The position numbers and the translations under genes are program-made. Under the pieces are notes generated by a model. It saw only the letters and a program-made list of their open reading frames with translations. It ran no database searches and was not told where the DNA came from. A DNA stretch of 64,000 nt from SHZI01 sp963698405 (GTDB taxonomy: Bacteria > Pseudomonadota > Gammaproteobacteria > Steroidobacterales > GCA-2729495). Location: positions 124,001-188,000 of the forward strand of contig CAVOQT010000001.1 in the NCBI GenBank assembly GCA_963698405.1. Reading direction: 5' to 3'. Positions 40,689-48,538 of the stretch are shown here, piece after piece. Within the stretch, counting starts at the first letter, position 1; the number at the start of each line of letters is the position of its first letter.

Positions 40689-41860
40689 GTCCGATACAGA
40701 ATTCAAGGCGAGGCGGGGCCGAGCGGTCAGAGAGCGGCTTCAGTCCCATTCCGGAGATCATCGACGATATCCGCCAGGGACGCATGGTGATCATCGTCGA
40801 CGATGAGGACCGGGAAAACGAAGGCGATATCCTGATGGCGGCCGCCAAGGTGCGCGCCGAAGATATCAACTTCATGGCCCGCTACGGCCGTGGCCTGATC
40901 TGCCTCACCCTGACACGCGCACGCTGCCAGCAACTGCGATTGCCGCTGATGGTCGGGGATACCGATCGCGAGCACGGTACCAACTTCACCATCTCGATCG
41001 AGGCAGTGGAGGGTGTTACCACAGGTATCTCGGCACATGACCGCGCGCGGACGGTGCGGGTTGCTGTCGGCCCCGATGCGGGGCCGGAGGATCTGCGTCA
41101 GCCTGGCCATGTGTTTCCGTTGATGGCCCAGCCGGGCGGTGTGCTGACGCGCGCCGGTCATACCGAGGCTGGCTGCGATCTGGCCCGGCTTGCCGGGCTG
41201 GAGGCGGCTGCCGTGATCGTCGAGATCCTCAATGAGGACGGTACGATGGCGCGTCGGCCGGAGCTCGAAGCCTTTGCCAAACAGCATGGCCTGCGGATCG
41301 GCACGATTGCCGACCTGATCCGCTACCGGCTGCGGCATGAAGAATCGGTCGAGCGTATTGCCGATCAGCAGATCGAGACCGAGTTCGGCGAGTTCCGCCT
41401 GGTCTGCTATGAGGACCATGTGACACGCAATGTGCACCTCGTGCTGATCCGCGGTGACCTGAGCCGCCCGGAGCCGCCGCTGGTGCGTGTACATGTGCAG
41501 GACACGCTCGGTGATGTAGTCGGCGTGCAAAGCGCAGAACTCGGCTGGCCGCTGCAGGAGGCCATGCGTCAGATCGCTGCCACCGGTCACGGTGTCGTCG
41601 TGCTGCTGCGCTATGGTGAGTCGCCGCGCGAACTGATGGCCGCCGTGAAGTCGCTGAGCCGCCCCGCTGGTACCGAGCAGTCGAAGCCGACCGGTGGAGA
41701 AGTGCTGCGCAGTTACGGAATCGGTGCGCAGATTCTGCGGGACCTGGGCGTGCATCGTATGCGTGTGCTGAGTGCACCCAAGCAGATGCATGGCCTGTCC
41801 GGATTCGGGCTGGAGGTCGTGGAGTATGTCGACACCGCCGATCGGCTGGCGGCAGACTGA
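40685..41860 (+). CDS. ribB: DHBP synthase with degenerate GTP cyclohydrolase II domain
   Basis: The 391-residue protein has a complete 3,4-dihydroxy-2-butanone 4-phosphate synthase domain (about 22-225; 'IIVDDEDRENEGDI', 'RAGHTEAGCDLARLAGL'). The second half resembles RibA, ending 'YGIGAQILRDLGVHRMRVLS'. The GTP cyclohydrolase II zinc cysteines (usual CDCG motif) and the RGIG region are gone: the site reads 'GDVVGVQSAELG' and 'LLRYGESPRELM'. The C-terminal half should therefore be inactive, and a separate RibA must exist elsewhere. The product supplies the four-carbon unit to RibH. Confidence 0.93.
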   Translation: MSPIQNSRRGGAERSESGFSPIPEIIDDIRQGRMVIIVDDEDRENEGDILMAAAKVRAEDINFMARYGRGLICLTLTRARCQQLRLPLMVGDTDREHGTNFTISIEAVEGVTTGISAHDRARTVRVAVGPDAGPEDLRQPGHVFPLMAQPGGVLTRAGHTEAGCDLARLAGLEAAAVIVEILNEDGTMARRPELEAFAKQHGLRIGTIADLIRYRLRHEESVERIADQQIETEFGEFRLVCYEDHVTRNVHLVLIRGDLSRPEPPLVRVHVQDTLGDVVGVQSAELGWPLQEAMRQIAATGHGVVVLLRYGESPRELMAAVKSLSRPAGTEQSKPTGGEVLRSYGIGAQILRDLGVHRMRVLSAPKQMHGLSGFGLEVVEYVDTADRLAAD

Positions 41861-41864
41861 GCGG

Positions 41865-42332
41865 ATGCGCATCATGGAAGGACAACTGGTGGCCAGGGAC
41901 ATGCGTTTTGTCATCGTCGCTGCACGCTTCAACGACCTGATCGTCAGGAATCTGGTCGATGGTGCAGTGGATACGCTCAAGCGGCATGGTGCTGCCGAGG
42001 CCGATATACACGTGGTGCGTGTGCCTGGTGCCTTCGAGCTGCCGCTGGCGGCACACCGTCTGGCCCGACTGCAGCGCTACGATGCCATCGTGGCACTTGG
42101 TGCAGTGATCCGCGGGCAGACGCCACATTTCGACTTCGTCTGTACGGAGTGTGCGGCCGGACTCAATCGCGTCAGTCTGGAGTTCGAGGTGCCGGTAGGT
42201 TTCGGTGTGCTGACCTGCGATACGGTGGATCAGGCCATGGACCGCGCCGGTGGCAAGGGCGGCAACAAGGGTACGGATGCGGTGCTGGCTGCGCTGGAGA
42301 TGGCTAATCTCCTGCGGCAGCTGGAAGGCTGA
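41865..42332 (+). CDS. ribH: 6,7-dimethyl-8-ribityllumazine synthase
   Basis: The 155-residue enzyme has family motifs 'VIVAARFNDLIVRNLVDGA', 'VRVPGAFELPLAA', 'VALGAVIRGQTPHFDFVC' and 'RAGGKGGNKGTDA'. It joins the RibD and RibB products. ATG 41865 is chosen because the family starts with a short M-x-I-x-E-G segment ('MRIMEG'); ATG 41874 is the alternative. It lies four bases after ribB and ten before nusB. Confidence 0.95.
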   Translation: MRIMEGQLVARDMRFVIVAARFNDLIVRNLVDGAVDTLKRHGAAEADIHVVRVPGAFELPLAAHRLARLQRYDAIVALGAVIRGQTPHFDFVCTECAAGLNRVSLEFEVPVGFGVLTCDTVDQAMDRAGGKGGNKGTDAVLAALEMANLLRQLEG

Positions 42333-42341
42333 TCGTCGCGC

Positions 42342-42758
42342 ATGGCTGCGACAGGTCGGCATGGTTCGCGTCGCTTGCTGGTACAGGCGCTGTATCAGTA
42401 CCAGTTGGGTGGACACTCAGGCGTGGAAATTGCGGCGCAGTTTGCCGTGCAGCGCGATTTCAGCCTCGTCGATGTGAACTACTTCCGCCTCCTGCTCGAC
42501 GAGATTCTCAGTGACACAGCGGATCTGGACCGCCTCCTGTCAGAGCAGGCTGACCGGCCGGTTGCTCAGCTCGATCCGGTCGAGCGGGGCATACTCTGGC
42601 TGGGTCTTGCCGAACTGAAACTGCATCGCGAGGTGCCGGTGAAGGTCGTCATCAACGAGGCGGTAAAACTCGCGCATGAGTTCGGTGCCCAGGACGGGCA
42701 TCGTTACATCAATGCCGTCCTCGACCAGCTTGCGCCGGCGCTGCGCCCGGCCGCCTGA
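42342..42758 (+). CDS. nusB: Transcription antitermination factor NusB
   Basis: The 138-residue all-helical protein shows 'SRRLLVQALYQYQLGGHS', 'RPVAQLDPVERGILWLGLAEL' and 'VPVKVVINEAVKLAHEFGAQDGHRYINAVLD'-type elements in order. It binds boxA with S10 in rRNA antitermination. The ribH-nusB-thiL-pgpA order is the conserved gammaproteobacterial arrangement. Confidence 0.95.
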   Translation: MAATGRHGSRRLLVQALYQYQLGGHSGVEIAAQFAVQRDFSLVDVNYFRLLLDEILSDTADLDRLLSEQADRPVAQLDPVERGILWLGLAELKLHREVPVKVVINEAVKLAHEFGAQDGHRYINAVLDQLAPALRPAA

Positions 42759-42771
42759 CCGCACAGGTAGC

Positions 42772-43731
42772 GTGCCGGTGGATGAACGGACGCTGATCAG
42801 TACCTACTTTGCCAGCCGCGGCCAACCGCGCAGCGATGTGCTGCTCGGCATCGGCGATGATGCGGCTGTACTGCGCTGCGAGCCTGGCTGGGATCTGGTG
42901 GTCGCGACTGACAGCATCGCCGAAGGCACGCATTTCCCCGCCGGTATCCCGGCCCGTGCGATCGGGCACCGCTGTCTGGCTGTCAATCTCAGCGACCTGG
43001 CCGCCATGGCTGCCGAGCCGCTGTGGTGTTCGCTGGCCTTGTCCTTGCCAAAGCCCGAGCCGGAATGGCTGGCGGAGTTTGCAGCAGGATTATTTGCCCT
43101 GGCCGATCGTTTTGGCGTGGCGCTGGTCGGTGGCGATACGGTGCGCGGACCGCTGGCTGCCACCATCACCGTGCACGGTCGGGTCAGACCCGGTACGGCG
43201 GTGACCCGCAGCGGCGCAAAGCCTGGTGACGCGATCTGGGTGACCGGCAATCCCGGTGATGCGGTAGCTGGTCGTCATCTGCTGAATGCGAGCGATACGG
43301 TCCCGACGGCAATCAGTGCGGCGCTTGCTCAGCGTTTCCTCTATCCCGAGCCGCGCGTGCGCGAGGGTCTCGTGCTGGGCCCGCTGCTTACCGCGATGCT
43401 CGATATCTCCGACGGGCTGCATGATGATGTGGGCAAGTTGATGGCAGCGAGCGGCATGGGTGCCGAGCTTGATGCGGATCTGCTGCCGCTGTCTGCCGAG
43501 CTCAGAGCTGCAGCGCCAGAGCGTGCCGTCGAATACGCGCTCACCGGCGGTGATGATTACGAGCTGTGCTTTACGCTATCCGAGCAGGCGACTGACCGGC
43601 TGCAGCAGATGACAGCTGAGTGGTCGGTGCCTGTGACCCGCATCGGTACCGTGGTGAGCGATCCGGGCATCCGCTGGCAGCATCAGGGACGCACACTGCG
43701 TGTACCCGATGCCACCTTCAGGCACTTCTGA
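42772..43731 (+). CDS. thiL: Thiamine-monophosphate kinase
   Basis: The 319-residue protein has ThiL motifs: 'GIGDDAAVL', 'VVATDSIAEGTHFP', 'HRCLAVNLSDLAAMAAEPLW', 'GGDTVRG', 'LDISDGLHDD' and 'GGDDYELCFT'. It makes thiamine diphosphate from the monophosphate. The start is GTG 42772 (a second GTG at 42778 is possible), since the longer frame reads inside nusB. Its TGA overlaps the pgpA ATG by one base. Confidence 0.95.
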   Translation: MPVDERTLISTYFASRGQPRSDVLLGIGDDAAVLRCEPGWDLVVATDSIAEGTHFPAGIPARAIGHRCLAVNLSDLAAMAAEPLWCSLALSLPKPEPEWLAEFAAGLFALADRFGVALVGGDTVRGPLAATITVHGRVRPGTAVTRSGAKPGDAIWVTGNPGDAVAGRHLLNASDTVPTAISAALAQRFLYPEPRVREGLVLGPLLTAMLDISDGLHDDVGKLMAASGMGAELDADLLPLSAELRAAAPERAVEYALTGGDDYELCFTLSEQATDRLQQMTAEWSVPVTRIGTVVSDPGIRWQHQGRTLRVPDATFRHF

Positions 43732-44228
43732 TGGCCAGTTCCCGCTCAGGCTCCGTTGCCTGGCAGACCGTCCTGCGCGATCCGGTGCACTGCCTGGCAT
43801 TCGGCTTCGGCACCGGCCTGCTGCCGGTCGCACCCGGTACCTGGGGCTCGCTGCTGGCAGTGCTCATGTTCTGGTTCTTGCCACCGCTGCCGCTGCCGGT
43901 GCTGCTGGCCGCCCTGGTGCTGGCCTTTCTTGCCGGTTGCGTGATCTGCGGCACAAGCGCCCGACGTCTTGGTGTGCATGATCACGGGGGTATCGTATTT
44001 GACGAGTTCGTCGGCCAGTGGCTGGTACTGGCGGTCACGCCGCACTCACTGGCCTGGTATCTGCTCGCCTTTGTGCTGTTCCGGATCATGGATATCTGGA
44101 AGCCCTGGCCGATTCGGGAGGCTGATCACAGATTGCAGGGCGGCCTCGGAATTATGCTCGATGACGTTCTGGCGGCCGGGTATGCGGCATTGGTCGTCGG
44201 AGGAGTGCAGTTGTTGCCGCTGACATAA
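43731..44228 (+). CDS. pgpA: Phosphatidylglycerophosphatase A
   Basis: The 165-residue membrane protein has three to four hydrophobic segments and PgpA motifs 'AFGFGTGLLPVAPGTWGSL', 'DHGGIVFDEFVGQWL', 'FRIMDIWKPWPIREAD' and 'GLGIMLDDVLAAGYAAL'. It dephosphorylates phosphatidylglycerophosphate at the inner membrane. The ATG at 43731 overlaps the thiL stop. Confidence 0.95.
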   Translation: MASSRSGSVAWQTVLRDPVHCLAFGFGTGLLPVAPGTWGSLLAVLMFWFLPPLPLPVLLAALVLAFLAGCVICGTSARRLGVHDHGGIVFDEFVGQWLVLAVTPHSLAWYLLAFVLFRIMDIWKPWPIREADHRLQGGLGIMLDDVLAAGYAALVVGGVQLLPLT

Positions 44229-44248
44229 ATTTCCCGGGTTCTGTCCGC

Positions 44249-45571
44249 ATGGTTCAACTTCCGAGACCGAGTGTCGCGCCAGCCGCCTCGGCGGAGGTTC
44301 CGGACAAGATCGGCAAGTATCCGATCATCAAGGTCGCCGGGACCGGCACCACCGGCACCATCTACCTTTCACACGACCCCTATTTCCGCCGCGATGTTGC
44401 CATCAAGGTCTATGCGACGACCACCGATGACGATGCGCAGCGCGCGAAGATCGCCCGCAAGATGTTCTTCAATGAAGCGCATATGGTGGGCATGCTCCAG
44501 CACCCGAATATCCTGCCCATCTACGACGCCGGTGAAGAGGATGGCAAGTACTACGTCGTGATGGAGCATGTGCAGCGGGCCCGGACACTTGAGGCCTACT
44601 GCCGTCCGGATAATCTGTTGCACATCGAGGATGTGGTGAAAATCATCTTCAAGTGTGCCAAGGCGCTGCACTACGCGCACAAGCGCGGTGTCATCCACCG
44701 CGACATCAAGCCCAGCAATATCATGCTGACCAACGACAATGATGTGCGCATCATTGATTTCGGCATTGCGATCCTGCTGGATGCGGATATCTCGCGTATC
44801 GAAGGCATTGCGGGTTCACCCAGCTACATGTCGCCTGAACAGGTGCAGGGTTTCGATATCACGCCGGCCTCTGATCTCTATTCGCTTGGCGCAGTGATGT
44901 ACGAGCTGCTGACCGGCTTTCGGCCGTTTCGTGGCAGCAGCCTGTCCAAGCTGCTGAACCAGATCGTTTATGCGACGCCGCCGCCGATTCACACGCTGCG
45001 GCTCGGTGTGCCGGACGAACTCGAGGAAGTGGTCGCGATTGCCTTGCAGAAGGAGCCGGCCAAGCGCTATGCCAATGGCGGTGAGTTTGGTGCACGTCTG
45101 ACGCGCGTCTATCAACAGCTCAAGGCACAGTGGGATGGCATCGATCGCCATGAGCATTTCGATACCCTTCGGCGTCTGTCCTTTTTTCATGATTTTTCGC
45201 AGACCGAGATACACGACCTGCTGCGTGCCAGCGAGTGGCGAGAATACATGGCGGGCGACGAGATCGTCCGCGAGGGTACGGCCGACGATCGTTTCTATGT
45301 GATCGTTACCGGCCGCGTGTCAGTTGAAAGCAACGGGCGCATGACAGGTACGCTGAACAGCGGTGACTGTTTCGGAGAGACGGGATACGTATCCGGTGCC
45401 CGCAGCATCTCCAGCTTCCGTGCGCAGGATGCGGTGACCGTTCTGTCGGTGAGTTCGACGATACTCGAGCAGGTTTCCACCGAGTGTCAGCTGCGTTTCA
45501 ACAAGGTCTTCCTGCGTACCCTGATCCGTCGCCTGCAGGGTGCGAATAACCGCACAGATCCCGCCGCCTGA
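44249..45571 (+). CDS. Ser/Thr protein kinase fused to a cyclic-nucleotide-binding domain
   Basis: The 440-residue soluble protein has a Hanks-type kinase domain (about 22-285): glycine loop 'GTGTTGTIY' (31-39), Lys53 in 'VAIKVY', catalytic His150-Arg-Asp152 in 'HRDIKPSN', 'DFGIAI' and 'SPEQVQG'. The C-terminal cNMP-binding fold (about 310-430) reads 'DEIVREGTADDRFYVIVTGR' and 'GDCFGETGYVSGARSISSFRA'. There is no transmembrane segment or PASTA domain. The layout suggests nucleotide-gated phosphorylation. It starts 20 bases after pgpA and may share its transcript. Confidence 0.92.
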   Translation: MVQLPRPSVAPAASAEVPDKIGKYPIIKVAGTGTTGTIYLSHDPYFRRDVAIKVYATTTDDDAQRAKIARKMFFNEAHMVGMLQHPNILPIYDAGEEDGKYYVVMEHVQRARTLEAYCRPDNLLHIEDVVKIIFKCAKALHYAHKRGVIHRDIKPSNIMLTNDNDVRIIDFGIAILLDADISRIEGIAGSPSYMSPEQVQGFDITPASDLYSLGAVMYELLTGFRPFRGSSLSKLLNQIVYATPPPIHTLRLGVPDELEEVVAIALQKEPAKRYANGGEFGARLTRVYQQLKAQWDGIDRHEHFDTLRRLSFFHDFSQTEIHDLLRASEWREYMAGDEIVREGTADDRFYVIVTGRVSVESNGRMTGTLNSGDCFGETGYVSGARSISSFRAQDAVTVLSVSSTILEQVSTECQLRFNKVFLRTLIRRLQGANNRTDPAA

Positions 45572-45589
45572 AGTGGCGCGTGAGCGCTA

Positions 45590-45850
45590 TCAGTCGGCGT
45601 CAGCCTCGTCATCCGGGCTGACGAAATCCTTGAGTTCTGCACCCATCAGCAGTTGTACACGCTGCTCGGCATCCTTGAGGGCCAGCTGACATTCACGGCT
45701 GAGACGCACACCGCGTTCAAATTCCTTGAGGGATTTTTCCAGCGCCAGATCGCCGCTTTCGAGCTGTGCAACGATGGTTTCGAGTTCGGCCAGGGATTTC
45801 TCCAGGTCCGGCGCTTTGCGGCGTGCTGTATTCATGTAAACACTGGTCAT
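45590..45850 (-). CDS. xseB: Exodeoxyribonuclease VII small subunit
   Basis: The 86-residue protein matches XseB: 'DLEKSLAELETIVAQLESGD', 'LALEKSLKEFERGVRL', 'CQLALKDAEQRVQLL', forming paired helices that wrap XseA. Two starts are possible (45850 and an ATG five codons later). It converges on the kinase gene with an 18-base gap. The ispA/dxs genes that often follow xseB are not present here. Confidence 0.92.
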   Translation of the reverse strand: MTSVYMNTARRKAPDLEKSLAELETIVAQLESGDLALEKSLKEFERGVRLSRECQLALKDAEQRVQLLMGAELKDFVSPDDEADAD

Positions 45851-45944
45851 TGGGCGGGCGATAAGGTTAAGGTTTGCATATGCTTCGGCAAGCGGTCAAA
45901 CCATTGATCGCAAGCATTGACGGGGCGGTGCAGACTTCTTATTA

Positions 45945-45961
45945 TTTAGAACTAGTCTAAA
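45945..45961. promoter_or_regulatory. Fur-superfamily (PerR/Irr-like) dyad before rubrerythrin
   Basis: TTTAGAACTAGTCTAAA has inverted arms TTTAGA/TCTAAA and closely resembles the TTTAGAA-N3-TTCTAAA type operator described for Irr and related Fur-family regulators. It lies 62 bases upstream of the rubrerythrin ATG in an AT-rich island. A peroxide- or iron-responsive repressor is the natural candidate. Confidence 0.5.
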
Positions 45962-46022
45962 GTGGTGCGTGCCGAGGTAATCCGGTGCGTGGGCAGAAGA
46001 CCAATAAACAGGGAGAAAACAG

Positions 46023-46442
46023 ATGGATCTCAAGGGCAGCAAGACTGAAGGAAACCTCAAGGCCGCATTCGCTGGCGAGTCGCAGGCCAACCGCCGCTAT
46101 CTCTACTTTGCAGGCAAGGCTGACGTTGAAGGTTTTAACGACGTGGCAGCGGTATTCCGCTCCACCGCAGAAGGTGAAACGGGTCATGCACACGGGCACC
46201 TTGATTACCTCAAGACGGTTGGTGACCCGGCGACGGGCCTGCCGATTGGATCAACGTCCGATAACCTCAAGGCTGCGATTGCCGGTGAGACGCATGAGTA
46301 CACCGACATGTATCCGGGTATGGCCAAGTCGGCTCGCGATGAAGGTTTTCGCGAGATAGCTGACTGGTTCGAGACGCTGGCCAAGGCCGAGCGTTCACAC
46401 GCCAACCGCTTTCAGAAGGCACTGGATACGCTCGGCAAGTAA
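46023..46442 (+). CDS. Rubrerythrin-type di-iron protein (no rubredoxin domain)
   Basis: The 139-residue four-helix protein has erythrin motifs 'TEGNLKAAFAGESQANRRYL', 'STAEGETGHAHGHLDYL', 'NLKAAIAGETHEYTDMYPGM' and 'LAKAERSHANRFQKAL', supplying the Glu and His ligands of a di-iron site. The C-terminal rubredoxin domain of classical rubrerythrin is missing, so electrons for peroxide reduction must come from a partner. The ribosome site GGGAG is well placed. The Fe-S protein gene follows six bases later and is the likely partner. Confidence 0.95.
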   Translation: MDLKGSKTEGNLKAAFAGESQANRRYLYFAGKADVEGFNDVAAVFRSTAEGETGHAHGHLDYLKTVGDPATGLPIGSTSDNLKAAIAGETHEYTDMYPGMAKSARDEGFREIADWFETLAKAERSHANRFQKALDTLGK

Positions 46443-46448
46443 CGCGCA

Positions 46449-47786
46449 GTGGATAAGCAGCCTGCGCGCGAGGGCGGCCTTGAGGCCCCGACCCGGCATC
46501 CGCTCGACTGGCGGTCGCCGGACTTCTGGGACAAGGCCGCACTCGACAAGGAGCTCGAGCGGGTTTTCGATGTCTGTCACGGTTGCCGGCGTTGCTTCAG
46601 TCTCTGCAACGCATTTCCGACGCTCTTCGATGCGGTCGATGAAGCACCGACCGGTGAGCTGGACGGCGTACCCAAGAGCAAGTTTGCCGAGGTCGTAGAC
46701 CAGTGCTACCTCTGCGACATGTGTTACGTATCGAAGTGCCCCTATGTGCCGCCACATCAGTTCAATATCGATTTTCCGCATCTGATGTTGCGCGCGAAAG
46801 CGGTTCGTTTTCGCGAGGAGGGCGCATCGCTGCGCAGCCGGATTCTTTCCTCGACCGATCTGGTCGGCAGCATTGCCGGCATACCGGTCGTGTCCGAAGT
46901 GGTCAATGCCGTCAATGACAATATGGTCGGTCGACTCCTGTTGGAGAAGACGCTCGGCGTAGCCCGTGATGCGCCGCTGCCGCGTTACGAAAGCGATACG
47001 GCGCGCAAGCGGCTGGCGCGCACACCGGCACCAGACCTGCCTGTAGAGCCGGCAAACGGCACGCAGGGCCGGGTGATTCTGTATACGACCTGTTATGGCA
47101 ACCGCAACCTGCCCGAGATGGTTGAAGACCTGGTTGCCGTATTTCGCCATAACGGCATACAGGTGAAGCTGGTCGGGTCCGAGCAGTGTTGTGGCATGCC
47201 GAAGCTCGAACTGGGTGATCTGGATTCCGTGGCCAAGGCCAAGGAAGCGAATATCCCGGAACTGGCGCGCTGGGTGGAGCAGGGCTGGGATATCGTCGCC
47301 CCGGTGCCTTCATGCGTGCTGATGTTCAAGCAGGAACTGCCACTGATGTTTCCTGAGGACAGTCAGGTACAGGCAGTTGCCAAGGCCTTCTTTGATCCCT
47401 TCAATTATCTGTATCTGCGTCACAAAGCCGACAAGCTGCGCACCGATTTTGCCAGGTCACTGGGACGGGTCAGCTACCATGTGCCCTGTCACCTGCGCGT
47501 ACAGAATATCGGCCTCAAGACCCGTGACGTTCTGGCCCTGGTTCCCGACACCACAGTCGAGGCGATCGAACGCTGTTCCGGCCACGACGGTACCTACGGG
47601 GTGAAGACCGAATTTCGTGCCGCATCAGTGAAAATCGCGATGCCGGTGGTCGAGCAACTGAAGGAGGCAGCACCGGACCACTTTTGCAGCGATTGTCCGA
47701 TGGCCGGCGCACAGGTGGCCGGTCTTGCCGACCGTGATGCCCATCCGCATCCGATCCAGCTGCTGCGTCAGGCTTATGGTATCTGA
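46449..47786 (+). CDS. GlpC/HdrD-like Fe-S electron-transfer protein
   Basis: The 445-residue protein has two 4Fe-4S motifs, 'CHGCRRCFSLC' and 'CYLCDMCYVSKCP', in the N-terminal third. Two CCG-type cysteine regions follow ('SEQCCGMPK', and a late 'VPCHLRVQN...ERCSGHDG' with 'CSDCPMAG'). This is the heterodisulfide-reductase/GlpC layout, moving electrons between a soluble donor and a redox partner. It starts with GTG six bases after rubrerythrin and is followed ten bases later by DUF3501. In this set it probably reduces the rubrerythrin. No membrane anchor is seen. Confidence 0.92.
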   Translation: MDKQPAREGGLEAPTRHPLDWRSPDFWDKAALDKELERVFDVCHGCRRCFSLCNAFPTLFDAVDEAPTGELDGVPKSKFAEVVDQCYLCDMCYVSKCPYVPPHQFNIDFPHLMLRAKAVRFREEGASLRSRILSSTDLVGSIAGIPVVSEVVNAVNDNMVGRLLLEKTLGVARDAPLPRYESDTARKRLARTPAPDLPVEPANGTQGRVILYTTCYGNRNLPEMVEDLVAVFRHNGIQVKLVGSEQCCGMPKLELGDLDSVAKAKEANIPELARWVEQGWDIVAPVPSCVLMFKQELPLMFPEDSQVQAVAKAFFDPFNYLYLRHKADKLRTDFARSLGRVSYHVPCHLRVQNIGLKTRDVLALVPDTTVEAIERCSGHDGTYGVKTEFRAASVKIAMPVVEQLKEAAPDHFCSDCPMAGAQVAGLADRDAHPHPIQLLRQAYGI

Positions 47787-47795
47787 CGGCAGGCC

Positions 47796-48380
47796 ATGAA
47801 CAAGCTGAGCATTGACGACCTGTATCCTCTCGAGATCTACGCGCGGCTGCGGCCTGAATTTCGCGAACGGGTCATCGAGCACAAGGCGCATCGTCGCCTC
47901 GCTCTCGGCGCGCATCTGTCGCTGGCTTTTGAAGACCGGCTGACCATGCACTACCAGGTGCAGGAAATGCTGCGTGCTGAGCGGATTTTCGAGCCGGCCG
48001 ATATCGAAGCCGAGCTGGAAGCCTATAACCCGCTGATTCCGGATGGCAGCAACTGGAAGGCAACCCTGTCCATCGAATATCCGGATCCGGATGAGCGCCG
48101 CGTGGCGCTGGAGCAGTTGGTTGGCGTCGAGGACAGGATCTGGGTGGAGGTTGCTGGCGGGCCGGTGGTTTTCGGCCTTGCAGACGAGGATCTGGAGCGC
48201 AGTACGGAGACCAAGACCTCAGCCGTGCATTTTCTGCGCTTCGAGCTGTCCTCCGCGTCAGTGGCGGCATTGCGGGCCGGTGCGGCGCTGGCGGTCGGCG
48301 TGGATCACCCGATGCTCAAGGTCCGCGTGGACGATGTTCCCGAGACTCTGCATGAGTCGCTGCTTGCCGACCTGAGCTGA
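47796..48380 (+). CDS. DUF3501 family protein
   Basis: The 194-residue protein matches DUF3501: 'SIDDLYPLEIYARLRPEFRE', 'RRLALGAHLSLAFEDRLTMH', 'YQVQEMLRAERIFEP', 'LIPDGSNWKATLSIEYPD' and 'VHFLRFEL'. Its function is unknown. It is known to me as the regular third member of rubrerythrin/Fe-S clusters, here in order and closely spaced. It is soluble and acidic, with no cysteine motif. Confidence 0.9.
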   Translation: MNKLSIDDLYPLEIYARLRPEFRERVIEHKAHRRLALGAHLSLAFEDRLTMHYQVQEMLRAERIFEPADIEAELEAYNPLIPDGSNWKATLSIEYPDPDERRVALEQLVGVEDRIWVEVAGGPVVFGLADEDLERSTETKTSAVHFLRFELSSASVAALRAGAALAVGVDHPMLKVRVDDVPETLHESLLADLS

Positions 48381-48538
48381 AGCGCTTTCGCTTCTTTCCG
48401 TGTTGATAAATCTCCCGGGTGGACTAAGATTCCGCCCGTTGTTGTGCGCGCCTCTCGATATTTCAAGGATTCCGCTGTGATCGACCTGTCAGCGACCCCT
48501 GTGCACTGGCAGTTTCCTGCCGGTGGTTCGGGTCGTCC

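Noticed and set aside
38300..41900. An FMN riboswitch for the rib genes
   Set aside because: The genes overlap or nearly abut from nrdR to ribH, leaving no leader long enough, and I saw no conserved RFN-type segments.
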